A stretch of 64,000 nucleotides of DNA from Deltaproteobacteria bacterium. Its GTDB lineage: Bacteria > CG2-30-53-67. This document shows positions 41,259 to 50,650 of the stretch, piece after piece. The translations under genes and the position numbers were made by a program. Every line of letters starts with the position of its first letter. Position 1 is the stretch's first letter. The stretch covers positions 1 through 64,000 of the forward strand of contig JAADIO010000019.1 of NCBI GenBank assembly GCA_013151235.1. The letters run 5' to 3'. The notes beneath the pieces were generated by a model. It was not told the DNA's origin. It ran no database searches and worked only from the letters and a program-made list of their open reading frames with translations.

Positions 41259-42842
41259 ATGTTTAAAGGTTATCTCTGCCTGATGTTGCATGCCCATCTT
41301 CCCTACGTCCGCCATCCGGAATATCGGGACTTTCTGGAAGAGGACTGGTTCTACGAGGCGATGACCGAGACCTACATCCCCCTGCTCCAGGTCTTTGAAG
41401 GTCTGGTCCGTGACGGGATCAATTTTCGGATTACGATGTCCCTCACTCCTACGCTTCTCTCCATGATGACCGACCCTCTCCTGCTGGAGCGATACCTTCG
41501 CGATCTTAATAAACGGATTGATCTTGCTGAACGGGAAGTGGAGCGGACCCGCTGGCTGCCGGAATTTCATTCCCTGGCCCAGATGTACTTTTTCCGTCTT
41601 CACAAGGTGCGGGACTGTTTCGAAGACCGCAATGGTTGCAATATCGTCCCGGCCTTCCAAAAACTTCAGGATTCAGGGGTCCTGGAAATCACCACCTGTG
41701 GGGCCACTCACGGATTTCTTCCCCTCATGGACGTACACCGACCGGCCGTGACCGCCCAAGTCCGGACGGCCTGTGAACATTACGAGAAGCTCCTGGGACG
41801 GCGTCCCCGGGGGATCTGGCTTCCTGAATGCGGTTTCACCCCGGCGCTGGACGAGGTACTCCGGGAAGAGGGGATTCGGTATTTCTTTACCGAAAGCCAC
41901 GGGATCCTCCATGCTTCCCCCCGCCCCAAGTTCGGTGTCTTTGCCCCGATCGTGACCCCTTCCGGCGTGGCCGCCTTCGGACGGGACATGGAATCGTCCA
42001 AGCAGGTCTGGAGTGCGGAAGAGGGATATCCGGGGGACTACGATTACCGGGAATTTTACCGGGATATCGGTTTTGACCTGGAATACGACTATATTCGCCC
42101 CTATCTCCATGAAGATGGGATCCGAATCAATACGGGGATCAAGTATTACCGGATCACCGGACCGGGTACCGGGAAGCTCCCTTACGATCCGCATCGGGCG
42201 ATGGAGAAGGCGGCGGAGCATGCCGCTAACTTCATGTTCAACAGGGAAAAACAGGCGGAGTTTCTTTACGGGAAGATGGGGCGGATGCCGATCCTCACGG
42301 CCCCCTATGATGCCGAACTTTTCGGTCACTGGTGGTATGAAGGGCCGGAATGGATCAACCTGCTGCTCCGGAAGGTTGTCCATGATCAGAAGGTCTTACG
42401 GTTGATCACCCCGTCGGAATATCTGAATGAGAATCCAACCCTTCAGGTCTCCATGCCGTCCATGTCAAGCTGGGGGCACAAGGGGTATGCCGAGGTCTGG
42501 CTGGAAGGGAGCAACGACTGGATCTACAGGCACCTTCACAAGGCGGCGGAGCGGATGACGGAGCTGGCCGACCGTTTCGAAGGTCAAAACGGTCTGACAC
42601 GTCGCGCCCTGAACCAGGCGGCCCGTGAACTCCTACTGGCCCAGAGTTCCGACTGGGCTTTCATTATGAAGACCGGAACGATGGTCGAGTATGCCGTGAA
42701 GCGGACCAAGGACCACCTCCTCCGGTTTACCCGTCTCTACGAGGAACTTCATGAAAACAGGATTGATGAGGGATTCCTCTCCATGATCGAAGAACGGGAC
42801 AATATCTTTCCGGATATCAACTTCGAAGTCTATAAATCGTAG
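41259..42842 (+). CDS. GH57 1,4-alpha-glucan branching-type enzyme
   Basis: 527 residues. LMLHAHLPYVRHPEYRDFLEE is the GH57 first signature. The predicted nucleophile Glu (about 189) lies in GIWLPECGF, and the acid/base Asp (about 351) in TAPYDAELFGHWWYEGPEW. A C-terminal DUF1957 helical domain holds WAFIMKTGTMVEYAVKR. Length matches bacterial GH57 branching enzymes. It acts in the cytoplasm on glycogen-like glucan. Confidence 0.92.
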   Translation: MFKGYLCLMLHAHLPYVRHPEYRDFLEEDWFYEAMTETYIPLLQVFEGLVRDGINFRITMSLTPTLLSMMTDPLLLERYLRDLNKRIDLAEREVERTRWLPEFHSLAQMYFFRLHKVRDCFEDRNGCNIVPAFQKLQDSGVLEITTCGATHGFLPLMDVHRPAVTAQVRTACEHYEKLLGRRPRGIWLPECGFTPALDEVLREEGIRYFFTESHGILHASPRPKFGVFAPIVTPSGVAAFGRDMESSKQVWSAEEGYPGDYDYREFYRDIGFDLEYDYIRPYLHEDGIRINTGIKYYRITGPGTGKLPYDPHRAMEKAAEHAANFMFNREKQAEFLYGKMGRMPILTAPYDAELFGHWWYEGPEWINLLLRKVVHDQKVLRLITPSEYLNENPTLQVSMPSMSSWGHKGYAEVWLEGSNDWIYRHLHKAAERMTELADRFEGQNGLTRRALNQAARELLLAQSSDWAFIMKTGTMVEYAVKRTKDHLLRFTRLYEELHENRIDEGFLSMIEERDNIFPDINFEVYKS

Positions 42843-42853
42843 CTGTTCAGCGT

Positions 42854-44866
42854 TTACTTCGTAATCCCCATTGCCTTCCGCATGATCAGCAGGGCATCGG
42901 ACAGATCAATCACTCCATCAGGGTTCCCCTGTGGGTAGATGTCGCCCCGTCCCAGGTCGAGGGCGGTGGGGGTGATCAGGCCCGATGCGATACGAAGGGC
43001 GATCATGGCATCGGCCGCATCGACGGTTCCGTCCGGGTTTCCGTGAGGGGCAATGTCTCCTATGATGGCTTGAGGAACGGACTGAGGATTGAGGGGATCG
43101 GAAAATCCGGTGACCTCCTCTCCGTCACTGAAGCTGTCGCCGTCGGTATCCCACTGGACCGGGTCGGTATTGTACGTCAGGACCTCTTCGCCATCCAGCA
43201 GACCATCACTGTCGGTATTCCGGACCAGCGGGTTTGCACCGTATTGAAGCTCCAGATCATGGATCAATCCGTCTCCATCGGCGTCGAGACTGATCCGTCC
43301 TGCACCGTATAGGTTGTCCTTTCCGCTGCTCCCCAGGTCGATTGTTTCACTCTCCAGCCGGTTCATGAGTTGACTCACTGTCAGTGTTGGGTCCTGCTCC
43401 AGAAGGAGGGCCGCCGCACCCGCCGTATGGGGGGAGGCCGCCGAGGTTCCATAAAATGTCCCGTAGATTGAGTTGGTAACCCCGTCTGTTGCAGTGACGT
43501 CCGGTTTGATCCGTCCGTCGTTGGTCGGCCCCCTGGAGCTGTACCCCCGGAGATTATCGGTGAGGTTGACGGCACCGGCCGCCAGGACGCCGGTGGCGTC
43601 GGCCGGCTGGGCAAGACTGTTCTCCCGGTTCCGGTACTCCAGGGAAGAAACATTGAGAAAAAAGACGGAGAGAGCATGGTCGGCATCACCGGTGGTTTTT
43701 TTCTTGATCACCAGATAATAGGTTGCCGATGCGGGAGCGGTATACACAAGGTTTTCATAGGGTTGACCGGCCCAGGTCGGTCCTTGGTTGTTCTGTGAGG
43801 AGGCCACGACCTGTGCCCCCGGATTCGTGTCCGGGTCGATATCATAGAGAAAGAGATCGTAATCGTCGTAGGTTGTGGGGTAGGCATCCCAGTCCATGAT
43901 GATTTGGAGGGTGACGCCGACATTGTCATGAAAACTTAAGGCCTCATCGTTGGGTGTAAATTCGTGCTTCCTGTCGTTGTCGGTGTCGGTCATTGTCCCC
44001 TGATAATGCATGTTGCCGTAATTTCCTGCGGCATTGACCCAGAGGATCCCGTGGTTGTAAGCGTCGTTGGCGATATCGCAGATTGGTCCCGTCCCGTCAT
44101 AAAAAGCAGCGCCGAACCAGGCGACGGAGTGATTGATCACCCGGATGCCGTGCGTGATGCAGTAATCTTTGGCGTTTCCGAGATCGACGTCGTTTCCGAT
44201 CTTCAGGAGATAAAGTTGTGCATCGGGGGCCATGTCGTGAATCACTTCGGCGACGGCCGTCCCGTGTTTTGTGGTCGCCTGTATGCCGCTCCCGGTATAA
44301 TCGACCGTCGTCACATTGGCGGGAACCTCACCTGCGTTTTGCGCCGTCGTCAGATTCTGGAAACCGAGATCGATGATTGCGACTTTTACGCCGGATCCGG
44401 TCACACCGATGGCATGGTGATCGGTGGCTCCCATGATGGATACTCCCTCACTTTCGGCAACCTCAAAGGGACGGTAGGGAAGGCGGATCTTTTCCAGGCC
44501 GGGCAGGGCGGTGGAGAGTTCCGGAATCCGGTCGAGGGGAAGTTTTACAACCAGACGGTTCCGATACCGGTGTCCCACGCTCCCGCCGAACTGCCGGATC
44601 AAGTTCCCGTTGATCCCGGTGCCTTGTTTGAACTCAAGGACGATTTCGATCCGGTCAGTTTCCAGAACGACTCTTCGTCCTTGAATCAGTTTCCGGACCC
44701 CGGGAAGTCCTTTCCGGACGAATGTATCCCGGATCGTTCTTATTTGTGAGCTGATCTTTGTCGGATGGACTTGTTTGCCGGCGGTAGCAGCGGGGACAAC
44801 CCCTGCAAAGAGCAGTAAAAAGGTTGGCAGGATAAAGCGGAACCATAAGAGGGCCTGTTGCCGCAT
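42854..44866 (-). CDS. secreted subtilisin-like (S8) serine protease with dockerin-like C-terminus
   Basis: About 670 residues from the ATG at 44866 (upstream frame open to 45034 but poor as a signal). A signal peptide ALLWFRFILPTFLLLFAGVV is followed by a prodomain and an S8 catalytic domain: Asp in VAIIDLGF (about 162), His in KHGTAVAEVIHD (about 202), Ser in YGTSAASPHTAGAAAL (about 475). Acidic repeats DTDSDGLLDGEE and DTDGDSFSDGEE are TSP3-like calcium sites. The last about 70 residues contain two dockerin-I-like repeats (GDIAPHGNPDGTVDAADAM, GDIYPQGNPDGVIDLSDAL). It probably degrades or processes proteins outside the cell. Confidence 0.9.
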   Translation of the reverse strand: MRQQALLWFRFILPTFLLLFAGVVPAATAGKQVHPTKISSQIRTIRDTFVRKGLPGVRKLIQGRRVVLETDRIEIVLEFKQGTGINGNLIRQFGGSVGHRYRNRLVVKLPLDRIPELSTALPGLEKIRLPYRPFEVAESEGVSIMGATDHHAIGVTGSGVKVAIIDLGFQNLTTAQNAGEVPANVTTVDYTGSGIQATTKHGTAVAEVIHDMAPDAQLYLLKIGNDVDLGNAKDYCITHGIRVINHSVAWFGAAFYDGTGPICDIANDAYNHGILWVNAAGNYGNMHYQGTMTDTDNDRKHEFTPNDEALSFHDNVGVTLQIIMDWDAYPTTYDDYDLFLYDIDPDTNPGAQVVASSQNNQGPTWAGQPYENLVYTAPASATYYLVIKKKTTGDADHALSVFFLNVSSLEYRNRENSLAQPADATGVLAAGAVNLTDNLRGYSSRGPTNDGRIKPDVTATDGVTNSIYGTFYGTSAASPHTAGAAALLLEQDPTLTVSQLMNRLESETIDLGSSGKDNLYGAGRISLDADGDGLIHDLELQYGANPLVRNTDSDGLLDGEEVLTYNTDPVQWDTDGDSFSDGEEVTGFSDPLNPQSVPQAIIGDIAPHGNPDGTVDAADAMIALRIASGLITPTALDLGRGDIYPQGNPDGVIDLSDALLIMRKAMGITK

Positions 44867-45254
44867 GATCTTCTCTTCATTATTTATAAGCAGCATGACG
44901 GAAGTACCCATTCTATGGAGAGCAATTTTCATGCCATGGAAGCGTGCCGAATAGGCTGCTTCAAGGAATCCGGAACTGTTTGATATTGTTTGATAATTTT
45001 GTGTGGGAAGTTTTTGTATCGGGATTCTTTTCACTGGGAGGAGGAAAAAATTTGCCTAATTTGGGAAAAAGATTTCCCTATATGGGAAATCTTTTTCTCT
45101 TTGTTGTCCGATGGCATAATTGCGAGGGGCACCGCGGAAAATGCCGCTTTCCAGCGGATTCCCTCTCTCCGATGGTGGAAGCTTTTCCAGAGGAAGGGAT
45201 CATCTCTCCTCCCCGCGGTAGAGCAAACTCCGAAGGTATGAGAGCGCAACCGAA
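44867..45254. other. 390-base gap between protease and chemosensory cluster
   Basis: Contains one clear hairpin (45065-45097) and no credible gene. The left half should hold the protease promoter on the minus strand; none is convincing. Confidence 0.5.
45065..45097 (-). terminator. terminator hairpin at the end of the chemosensory cluster
   Basis: GAAAAAGATTTCCC (45065-45078), loop TATAT, GGGAAATCTTTTTC (45084-45097): perfect 14-bp stem, 157 bases past the last cheY stop. The stem itself ends in a T5 run on either strand, so it may work in both directions. Confidence 0.6.
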
Positions 45255-45626
45255 TTAGTTGATGTATTTCTTCACGACATTAAGCAGGGTGTGCGACTGG
45301 ATCGGCTTGGCGATATAGTCGTTGGCACCCAGGGCCAGTCCCCGGCGTTTGTCTTCTTCGGCCCCTTCGGTCGTAATGATGATGATCGGGATTTCCTGTT
45401 TTTTCTCATCGTTCCGGATGAGACTGACAAGTTTCAAGCCGTCCATGACCGGCATGTTGATATCCGTCAGGATCAGGTCGAATTCCTGGCCCGAAAGTTT
45501 TTTCCAACCATCCACTCCGTCACTGGCCTCGACCAGGTTGCAGTCTCCGATCCGTTTGAGGGAGAAGATAATCAGTTGCCGCATGGTGGGCGAATCTTCA
45601 ACAATCAGAATATTGTGTTTGGCCAT
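45255..45626 (-). CDS. CheY-like response regulator
   Basis: 123 residues, receiver domain only. The start at 45626 is set by GGAGAAAAGGGA. ED near 10, phospho-Asp in LILTDINMP, Thr in IITTEG and Lys in IAKPI are present. It is the final gene of the cluster and resembles the CheY next to CheA (62338-62721), so two diffusible CheYs share one array. Confidence 0.92.
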   Translation of the reverse strand: MAKHNILIVEDSPTMRQLIIFSLKRIGDCNLVEASDGVDGWKKLSGQEFDLILTDINMPVMDGLKLVSLIRNDEKKQEIPIIIITTEGAEEDKRRGLALGANDYIAKPIQSHTLLNVVKKYIN

Positions 45627-45695
45627 TCCCTTTTCTCCTACATGATTGGAGGATGATGTGGTCAAAAAGGTCTCATAAACGGACCGTCCGGCTCT

Positions 45696-46544
45696 TTATG
45701 CCTGTGCCTGAGGTGTTTCGCTGAGCAGGCCCAGAAAGCCCTGAATGGTCGAAAGCTTTCGTTCCGACAATGAGTAGAGCTTTGCACTGTAGATCGCCGT
45801 GGCGGCATGTCCGGCCAGAAGGTTAAAAAGTTCAAAGTCGATATTTTTGAAAGACTCCTTTTGTGTCAGTAGCGTATAGATGACAAGGAGTCCGATTACA
45901 TCCTCTTTGATTTTCAGCGGGACACACGCGACGGGGTTGTTCAGGTCGATCCCCTCACGATTCAGATCTTCTGCAAAAAAACTCTCCCCCTGCGCGGCGA
46001 CTTCTCCAACCTTACCGTTTCCGATCTTGATGTTTGCGATCTCCTGTGGTTCGATCCCTTCCGCAGCCACGGTTACCATCTCGTTATGCTTCTCGTCGAG
46101 GAGCATGATGCCGAAGGTCTCGGCGCCGACGAGATTGATGACAATCTCCAGGATGATTCGCAGAACCTCTTTGTAGTCGAGGGTGGAGTGAAGCTGATGG
46201 GAGGCGATGTAGAGATTTGCCAGGTTATTGTTCTCCTCCTCCACTTCGAGATAGCGGTCGGCAAAGTCTTTGTTCTCCTGTTCCACCTCTTTATGTCGTT
46301 GCAGGAGACGTTCCTTGTCTTCTTTTAACGATTGTATTTTGGATTCCAGGTTCTGTAATTCCGCCTGCAGGTTGGGGTCCGTGGACCCGGTTTTGCCCGC
46401 TTCTTCCAATTGCAGGATCTTGAATCGGAGTTTTTCATTTTCCGCCATCAATTCCTTGGTGAACTCCGCACCTTTGTAGAAGATCTGCAGAAATTCTTCT
46501 CCTTTAACATTTTCCAGGTTGCTTCCGATTTTGTTCTCTTCCAT
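45696..46544 (-). CDS. coiled-coil/GAF-domain sensor
   Basis: 282 residues. Residues 25-115 are a long heptad coiled coil (ELMAENEKLRFKILQLEE and QEN/EEENN repeats). A GAF domain follows (about 120-265: FGIMLLDEKHNEMVTVAAEG, NPVACVPLKIKEDVIGLLVIY). There is no kinase or MCP module, so it probably modulates CheA or MCPs by binding a small ligand. A 120-base gap separates it from cheB. Confidence 0.85.
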   Translation of the reverse strand: MEENKIGSNLENVKGEEFLQIFYKGAEFTKELMAENEKLRFKILQLEEAGKTGSTDPNLQAELQNLESKIQSLKEDKERLLQRHKEVEQENKDFADRYLEVEEENNNLANLYIASHQLHSTLDYKEVLRIILEIVINLVGAETFGIMLLDEKHNEMVTVAAEGIEPQEIANIKIGNGKVGEVAAQGESFFAEDLNREGIDLNNPVACVPLKIKEDVIGLLVIYTLLTQKESFKNIDFELFNLLAGHAATAIYSAKLYSLSERKLSTIQGFLGLLSETPQAQA

Positions 46545-46664
46545 ACATCACTCCTTTCCGCAAAAGTCCGATCACGGAACGCGGACAAAAAGGATACGGA
46601 CTCTGTACAGGGTAACAAGTATATCATAACCCGAAACCCAATAATGATCAAGAAAATTCAATAG

Positions 46665-47744
46665 TTAGAGCGAACTTTCCATGCAGAGCGAAAGGATAGA
46701 TTCGCTGATTTGGTTCAAGGCCACCACGGAGTCCACGACCCCTTCCCGAATGGCTTCCGCCGGCATCCCGAAAATGACGGCTGTTTCCTCCGATTCGGCA
46801 ATGGTTCTTCCTTTTTGCTCCTTGATCGCACGCATCCCAATTTTTCCATCATCCCCCATTCCGGTCAGAAGTATACCGAGGGTTTTTTTGTGGAAGAGTT
46901 CGGCGGAAGACTGCATCAGGACGTCCACCGAGGGGATGTACTTGTCGAGAGGGCTGGGCGTATCGATCTGTACCCGTACGCCTTTTTTCCCCTTGACAAA
47001 GCGCATGTTCCGTCCCCCCGGAGCAATCAGTGCCCGTCCGGGACGGACGCGGTCTCCGTTTGCCGCTTCCTTGATTTCGAGAGCACAGAAGGCATTCAAG
47101 CGTTCTGCAAAGAGGCCTGTGAAACTGGCCGGCATATGTTGCACCACGACGATGGGGACCGGAAAGTTTCCTGGAAGATGGCTCAGAATCGACTGCAGAG
47201 CCGGCGGACCCCCCGTGGAAGCTCCGATAGCGACCAGGTCAAAGGGGGCGTCAACAGGCCTGGTCTCACATACCGGAATACGGGGGGACCTTCTGCGGAG
47301 GGTCTCGATCTGTTTCTTGACCTTTTCGATCCGGAGGTTCTTCAATCCCTCCACTTTTTCCACAAGAGGCCCCTCGATTTGTTCCAATTCGGTACTGATA
47401 TGATGTGTTGGCTTGACGATAAAATCAACGGCGCCGAGGTCGAGAGCCTTCAAAACATTTTCTTCGGTCCCCTCTGAACTGATGATGATGGTGGGGGTCG
47501 GGTGTTCCTGCATCAGCCAGCGGAGGAAGGTGAACCCGTCCATCTCCGGCATCTCCAGGTCGAGGGTAATCAGGTCGGGATTTATCTGCAGAGCCTGGGT
47601 GATTGCTTCTTTGCCGTTGAAGGCCGTTCCTGCAACTTTTACGCCGGGGATGGAGTTGAGGATGTCGGAGAGGAGCCGCCGCAGGTAGGCGGAATCGTCA
47701 ACGACCAGTGCCCGCAAGGGAGAATGTGCAGCGTGCTTTGCCAT
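46665..47744 (-). CDS. cheB: CheB protein-glutamate methylesterase
   Basis: 359 residues. Receiver domain (VVDDSAYLRRLLSDIL, phospho-Asp in ITLDLEMPEMDG) joined to a methylesterase domain with the catalytic triad Ser (AIGASTGGP), His (VVQHMPASF) and Asp (LTGMGDDGKIGM). It removes methyl groups from MCP glutamates. AAGGA upstream of the ATG; 13 bases after cheR. Confidence 0.95.
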   Translation of the reverse strand: MAKHAAHSPLRALVVDDSAYLRRLLSDILNSIPGVKVAGTAFNGKEAITQALQINPDLITLDLEMPEMDGFTFLRWLMQEHPTPTIIISSEGTEENVLKALDLGAVDFIVKPTHHISTELEQIEGPLVEKVEGLKNLRIEKVKKQIETLRRRSPRIPVCETRPVDAPFDLVAIGASTGGPPALQSILSHLPGNFPVPIVVVQHMPASFTGLFAERLNAFCALEIKEAANGDRVRPGRALIAPGGRNMRFVKGKKGVRVQIDTPSPLDKYIPSVDVLMQSSAELFHKKTLGILLTGMGDDGKIGMRAIKEQKGRTIAESEETAVIFGMPAEAIREGVVDSVVALNQISESILSLCMESSL

Positions 47745-47757
47745 GGCGTGCTTCCTT

Positions 47758-48600
47758 TCAGACGCGTTGGTAGACCATGTCGTTTTTTAAATGTTCCAGA
47801 CGGAAGGCGGTCGATAGGTTCATTAACGATTCGGAGTGTCCTAACAGAAGGTACCCCCCCGAGACCAGGTGATTCTCAAAATTATGGATTACTTTTTTTT
47901 TGCCTTCCCGATCAAAATAGATGATGACGTTTCTGCAGAAGATGATATCCATCTTCCCGACCAGACTGATCCGGTCGTCGTCGAAGAGGTTCAGGTAGCC
48001 GAAGTTCACCATGTTCCGAATGGAATCGTTGACCCGTTGACGCCCATCCACCTTGGTGAAATATTCTTCAAGGTAACGGGCATCGGTGGATCGAAAGGAG
48101 GATTTACCGTATTCTCCTTTTCGGGCGGATTGCAGGACGCGATGGCTGATGTCGCTGGCGAAGATCTCGATATCCCATCCATGAAAGAGACCGGACTGCC
48201 GGATCAGAATGCCGATGGTGTAGGGTTCTTCTCCGGTGGAACAGCCGGCGCTCCAGATCCGGATGGACCGTTTGTCTTCTTTCTCTTTCCGGGCTTTCAG
48301 GAGGGGCAGGATCTCCTCGGCAAAAGCCTTCAGTTGTAGCTCTTCCCGGAAGAAGTAGGTTTCATTGATGGTCAGGATGTCGATAACGGTATTGAGTTCC
48401 TGATCCCGATTCTTGTCGTAGATGAGAAAATGATAATACTCGTGGAAGTCCCGGAGTTGATGTTCCGCCAGACGCTGGGCCAGGCGTTTTTCCAGCACGT
48501 ACTTCGACCGGTCGTCGAAGGTGAGGCCGCAATAGTTATAAATCAGATCCCGCAACAACCGGAACGTGGTGTCGCGCATCTCGCAGGGGGGTTCGAACAT
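47758..48600 (-). CDS. cheR: CheR MCP methyltransferase
   Basis: 280 residues. IWSAGCSTGEEPYTIGI is the SAM site and DIIFCRNVIIYFDREGK the CheR catalytic-domain signature. An N-terminal helical domain is present. The ATG directly follows the stop of the HEAT gene (TAAATG), so translation is coupled. It methylates receptor glutamates opposite CheB. Confidence 0.95.
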   Translation of the reverse strand: MFEPPCEMRDTTFRLLRDLIYNYCGLTFDDRSKYVLEKRLAQRLAEHQLRDFHEYYHFLIYDKNRDQELNTVIDILTINETYFFREELQLKAFAEEILPLLKARKEKEDKRSIRIWSAGCSTGEEPYTIGILIRQSGLFHGWDIEIFASDISHRVLQSARKGEYGKSSFRSTDARYLEEYFTKVDGRQRVNDSIRNMVNFGYLNLFDDDRISLVGKMDIIFCRNVIIYFDREGKKKVIHNFENHLVSGGYLLLGHSESLMNLSTAFRLEHLKNDMVYQRV

Positions 48601-50604
48601 TTACTTCCTCATCAGGGACTTCAGGGCCCGGTCCGCGGTTTTCCGGAGCAGTTCATCGGGATCGCTGATGCGGATCTCCCGGAGGGAATGTTCCGCCCGT
48701 GGGTCTCCGAGGAGACCCAGGGCTTCCACGGTGGTATTCCGTTCACTCCAGTCGGGAGAATCCAGAAGATAAATCAGAGAATCAAATGCCGCCGGGTTCC
48801 CTGTCTTTCCCAGTGCCAGGATGGCGGAACGACGGATCTCCATGTCCGGGTGTTCCAGTTTTCGGATCAATGCCGAAAAGACCCGGCTCCCTTTCTGTTC
48901 CGCAAGTACTTGAATTACGGAAATCTGAACCGGTGGCGGCGCGTGGTCGAGCAGGGGAAGAAGAAGATCCAGGCAGACCGTTCCTCCGATCTTGCCCAGT
49001 CCTTTCACGGCGGCACACCGGACCCAGATGTCTTCGTCCAGGAGAATCGACTGCAGAATCCGGATTGATGCATCGGTTGAAAAATCTCCGAGGGCCGTTG
49101 CGGCTGCAAGCCGAACGTCCGTGTTTTCATCGGAGAGGACGAGGGACAATCCTTCAATGGCTCGATCGACATGGATTTTTCCCAGGGCGGTTACCGCAGC
49201 CTTCCGTACGTCGGGGACTTCGTCTTTGAGGGCGAACAGGAGTGGGTCCACTGCCGCCTCTCCTCCGATAGCGCCGAGTACGGCGGCGGCATTTTTGCGG
49301 TAGGCCGGACTCTCATTGGAAAGGAGGGTGAAGATCCTGGAGAGCTGCGACCGGTTACCGATCTGTTGCAGGGCGAAGACCGCCGCCTGTTGCACGTCGG
49401 GATAAGGGTCATCCAGCAGAGGGATCAGTTCGGAGGAAGATTCCGTCATCCGGATCAACCCGAGGGCCATGGCGGCGGACTGTCGGACATGGCCATTGGA
49501 ATCCTGTAACAGGGCGATCAGTCTTCCATGGGTCTCCGGGGTTCCGATATGACCGAGGACATAGGCGGCCGCCTTCCGGATCAGTTCGTCGGGATGATCG
49601 AGCGCCTCCATCAGTGCCGCTTCCGATCCCTTGCCGATCCGGATCAGTGCCTCAATGATCCGGTCATGGAGTGCGATATCCCCTAAGAAATCGATCAGGT
49701 AGGGGACCCCTTTCGGGTCACCCAGGATCCCGATCAACTCAATGGCGGCCGTTCGTAGGGAGAGGTCATCTTCCTGGATGACTTCAATCAGTCCGTCAAC
49801 GGTCTCCGGGAGAGCTGCTTCTCCGAACTTCCTTGCGCAGGCCGGATCTTCTCCGGAATGTTGAAAAATCTCCGAGACGCCGAGGACGGCAGCATTCCGG
49901 ACTTGCCGTTTCTTGTCAGCGATGGAGGGGATCAGTGCCGGGAAAAGGTCGGCGTTTCCGAGACGGCCCAAGGCCGTCAGGAGCGGTTTCTTCAGGCGCT
50001 TCTCCTTCAATAGTTCCATGAGGGACGGGATTGCCTGTGGGTCACCAATTTTGCCCACGGCTTCGATGGCGGGGAACTTGAGCCAGAAATCATCTTCCCT
50101 CAGGATCTGCAGTAAGGGCTGTAGGGCCCTACGGTCGCCGATTTTTCCGAGATTTTCCGCGGCGGCGGCCTTGACGTTTTCATCCGGGTCTTGCAAGGCA
50201 TCGACCAAGGCATTCAGACTTCGTGGACTTTTGATCTCGCCCAAGATGTCGATCGCGAATTTCTGTACGTCGGGGTCCGGGTCTTTGACCGCTTGACAGA
50301 GCGAAGGGACCGCGGCTGCACCGATTCGGATCAGGGCTTCGACGGCGGAGTTCCGCATGCCGGCGTTGTCCTGGGATCGAAGCGCGAGGATGAGATTGGA
50401 GATCACGTCCTCTACAGCATCCATTCCGAGAAGGGCATCGATAGCGGTTTTGCGTACCCGCCAGACGGAATCGCCAAGAAGCCTCGTCAGTGGTACGATT
50501 GCTTTTCGGTCTTTGAGCCGTCCGGCTTTTTCCGCCGCCTCCCGGCGGACTTCGACCTCGCTTTCTTCCATTTTCCGGAGTACGCCTTTTAGTGGATCGA
50601 CCAT
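48601..50604 (-). CDS. 667-residue HEAT/PBS-repeat protein in the chemosensory cluster
   Basis: 667 residues built of about 20 HEAT/PBS-lyase-type helical pairs of about 31 residues (VRKTAIDALLGM, VQKFAIDILGEIK, IRRSAILALGKTG, VRLAAATALGDF). No catalytic domain, signal or membrane segment. A superhelical scaffold that could bind Che proteins or receptors. It is coupled to cheR by an abutting stop/start and preceded by a good GAGG site. It has no counterpart in standard che operons. Confidence 0.88.
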   Translation of the reverse strand: MVDPLKGVLRKMEESEVEVRREAAEKAGRLKDRKAIVPLTRLLGDSVWRVRKTAIDALLGMDAVEDVISNLILALRSQDNAGMRNSAVEALIRIGAAAVPSLCQAVKDPDPDVQKFAIDILGEIKSPRSLNALVDALQDPDENVKAAAAENLGKIGDRRALQPLLQILREDDFWLKFPAIEAVGKIGDPQAIPSLMELLKEKRLKKPLLTALGRLGNADLFPALIPSIADKKRQVRNAAVLGVSEIFQHSGEDPACARKFGEAALPETVDGLIEVIQEDDLSLRTAAIELIGILGDPKGVPYLIDFLGDIALHDRIIEALIRIGKGSEAALMEALDHPDELIRKAAAYVLGHIGTPETHGRLIALLQDSNGHVRQSAAMALGLIRMTESSSELIPLLDDPYPDVQQAAVFALQQIGNRSQLSRIFTLLSNESPAYRKNAAAVLGAIGGEAAVDPLLFALKDEVPDVRKAAVTALGKIHVDRAIEGLSLVLSDENTDVRLAAATALGDFSTDASIRILQSILLDEDIWVRCAAVKGLGKIGGTVCLDLLLPLLDHAPPPVQISVIQVLAEQKGSRVFSALIRKLEHPDMEIRRSAILALGKTGNPAAFDSLIYLLDSPDWSERNTTVEALGLLGDPRAEHSLREIRISDPDELLRKTADRALKSLMRK

Positions 50605-50650
50605 GATAATACCTCACGCGGATTCGGTGATCTGATCTTTTCTCGATTTG

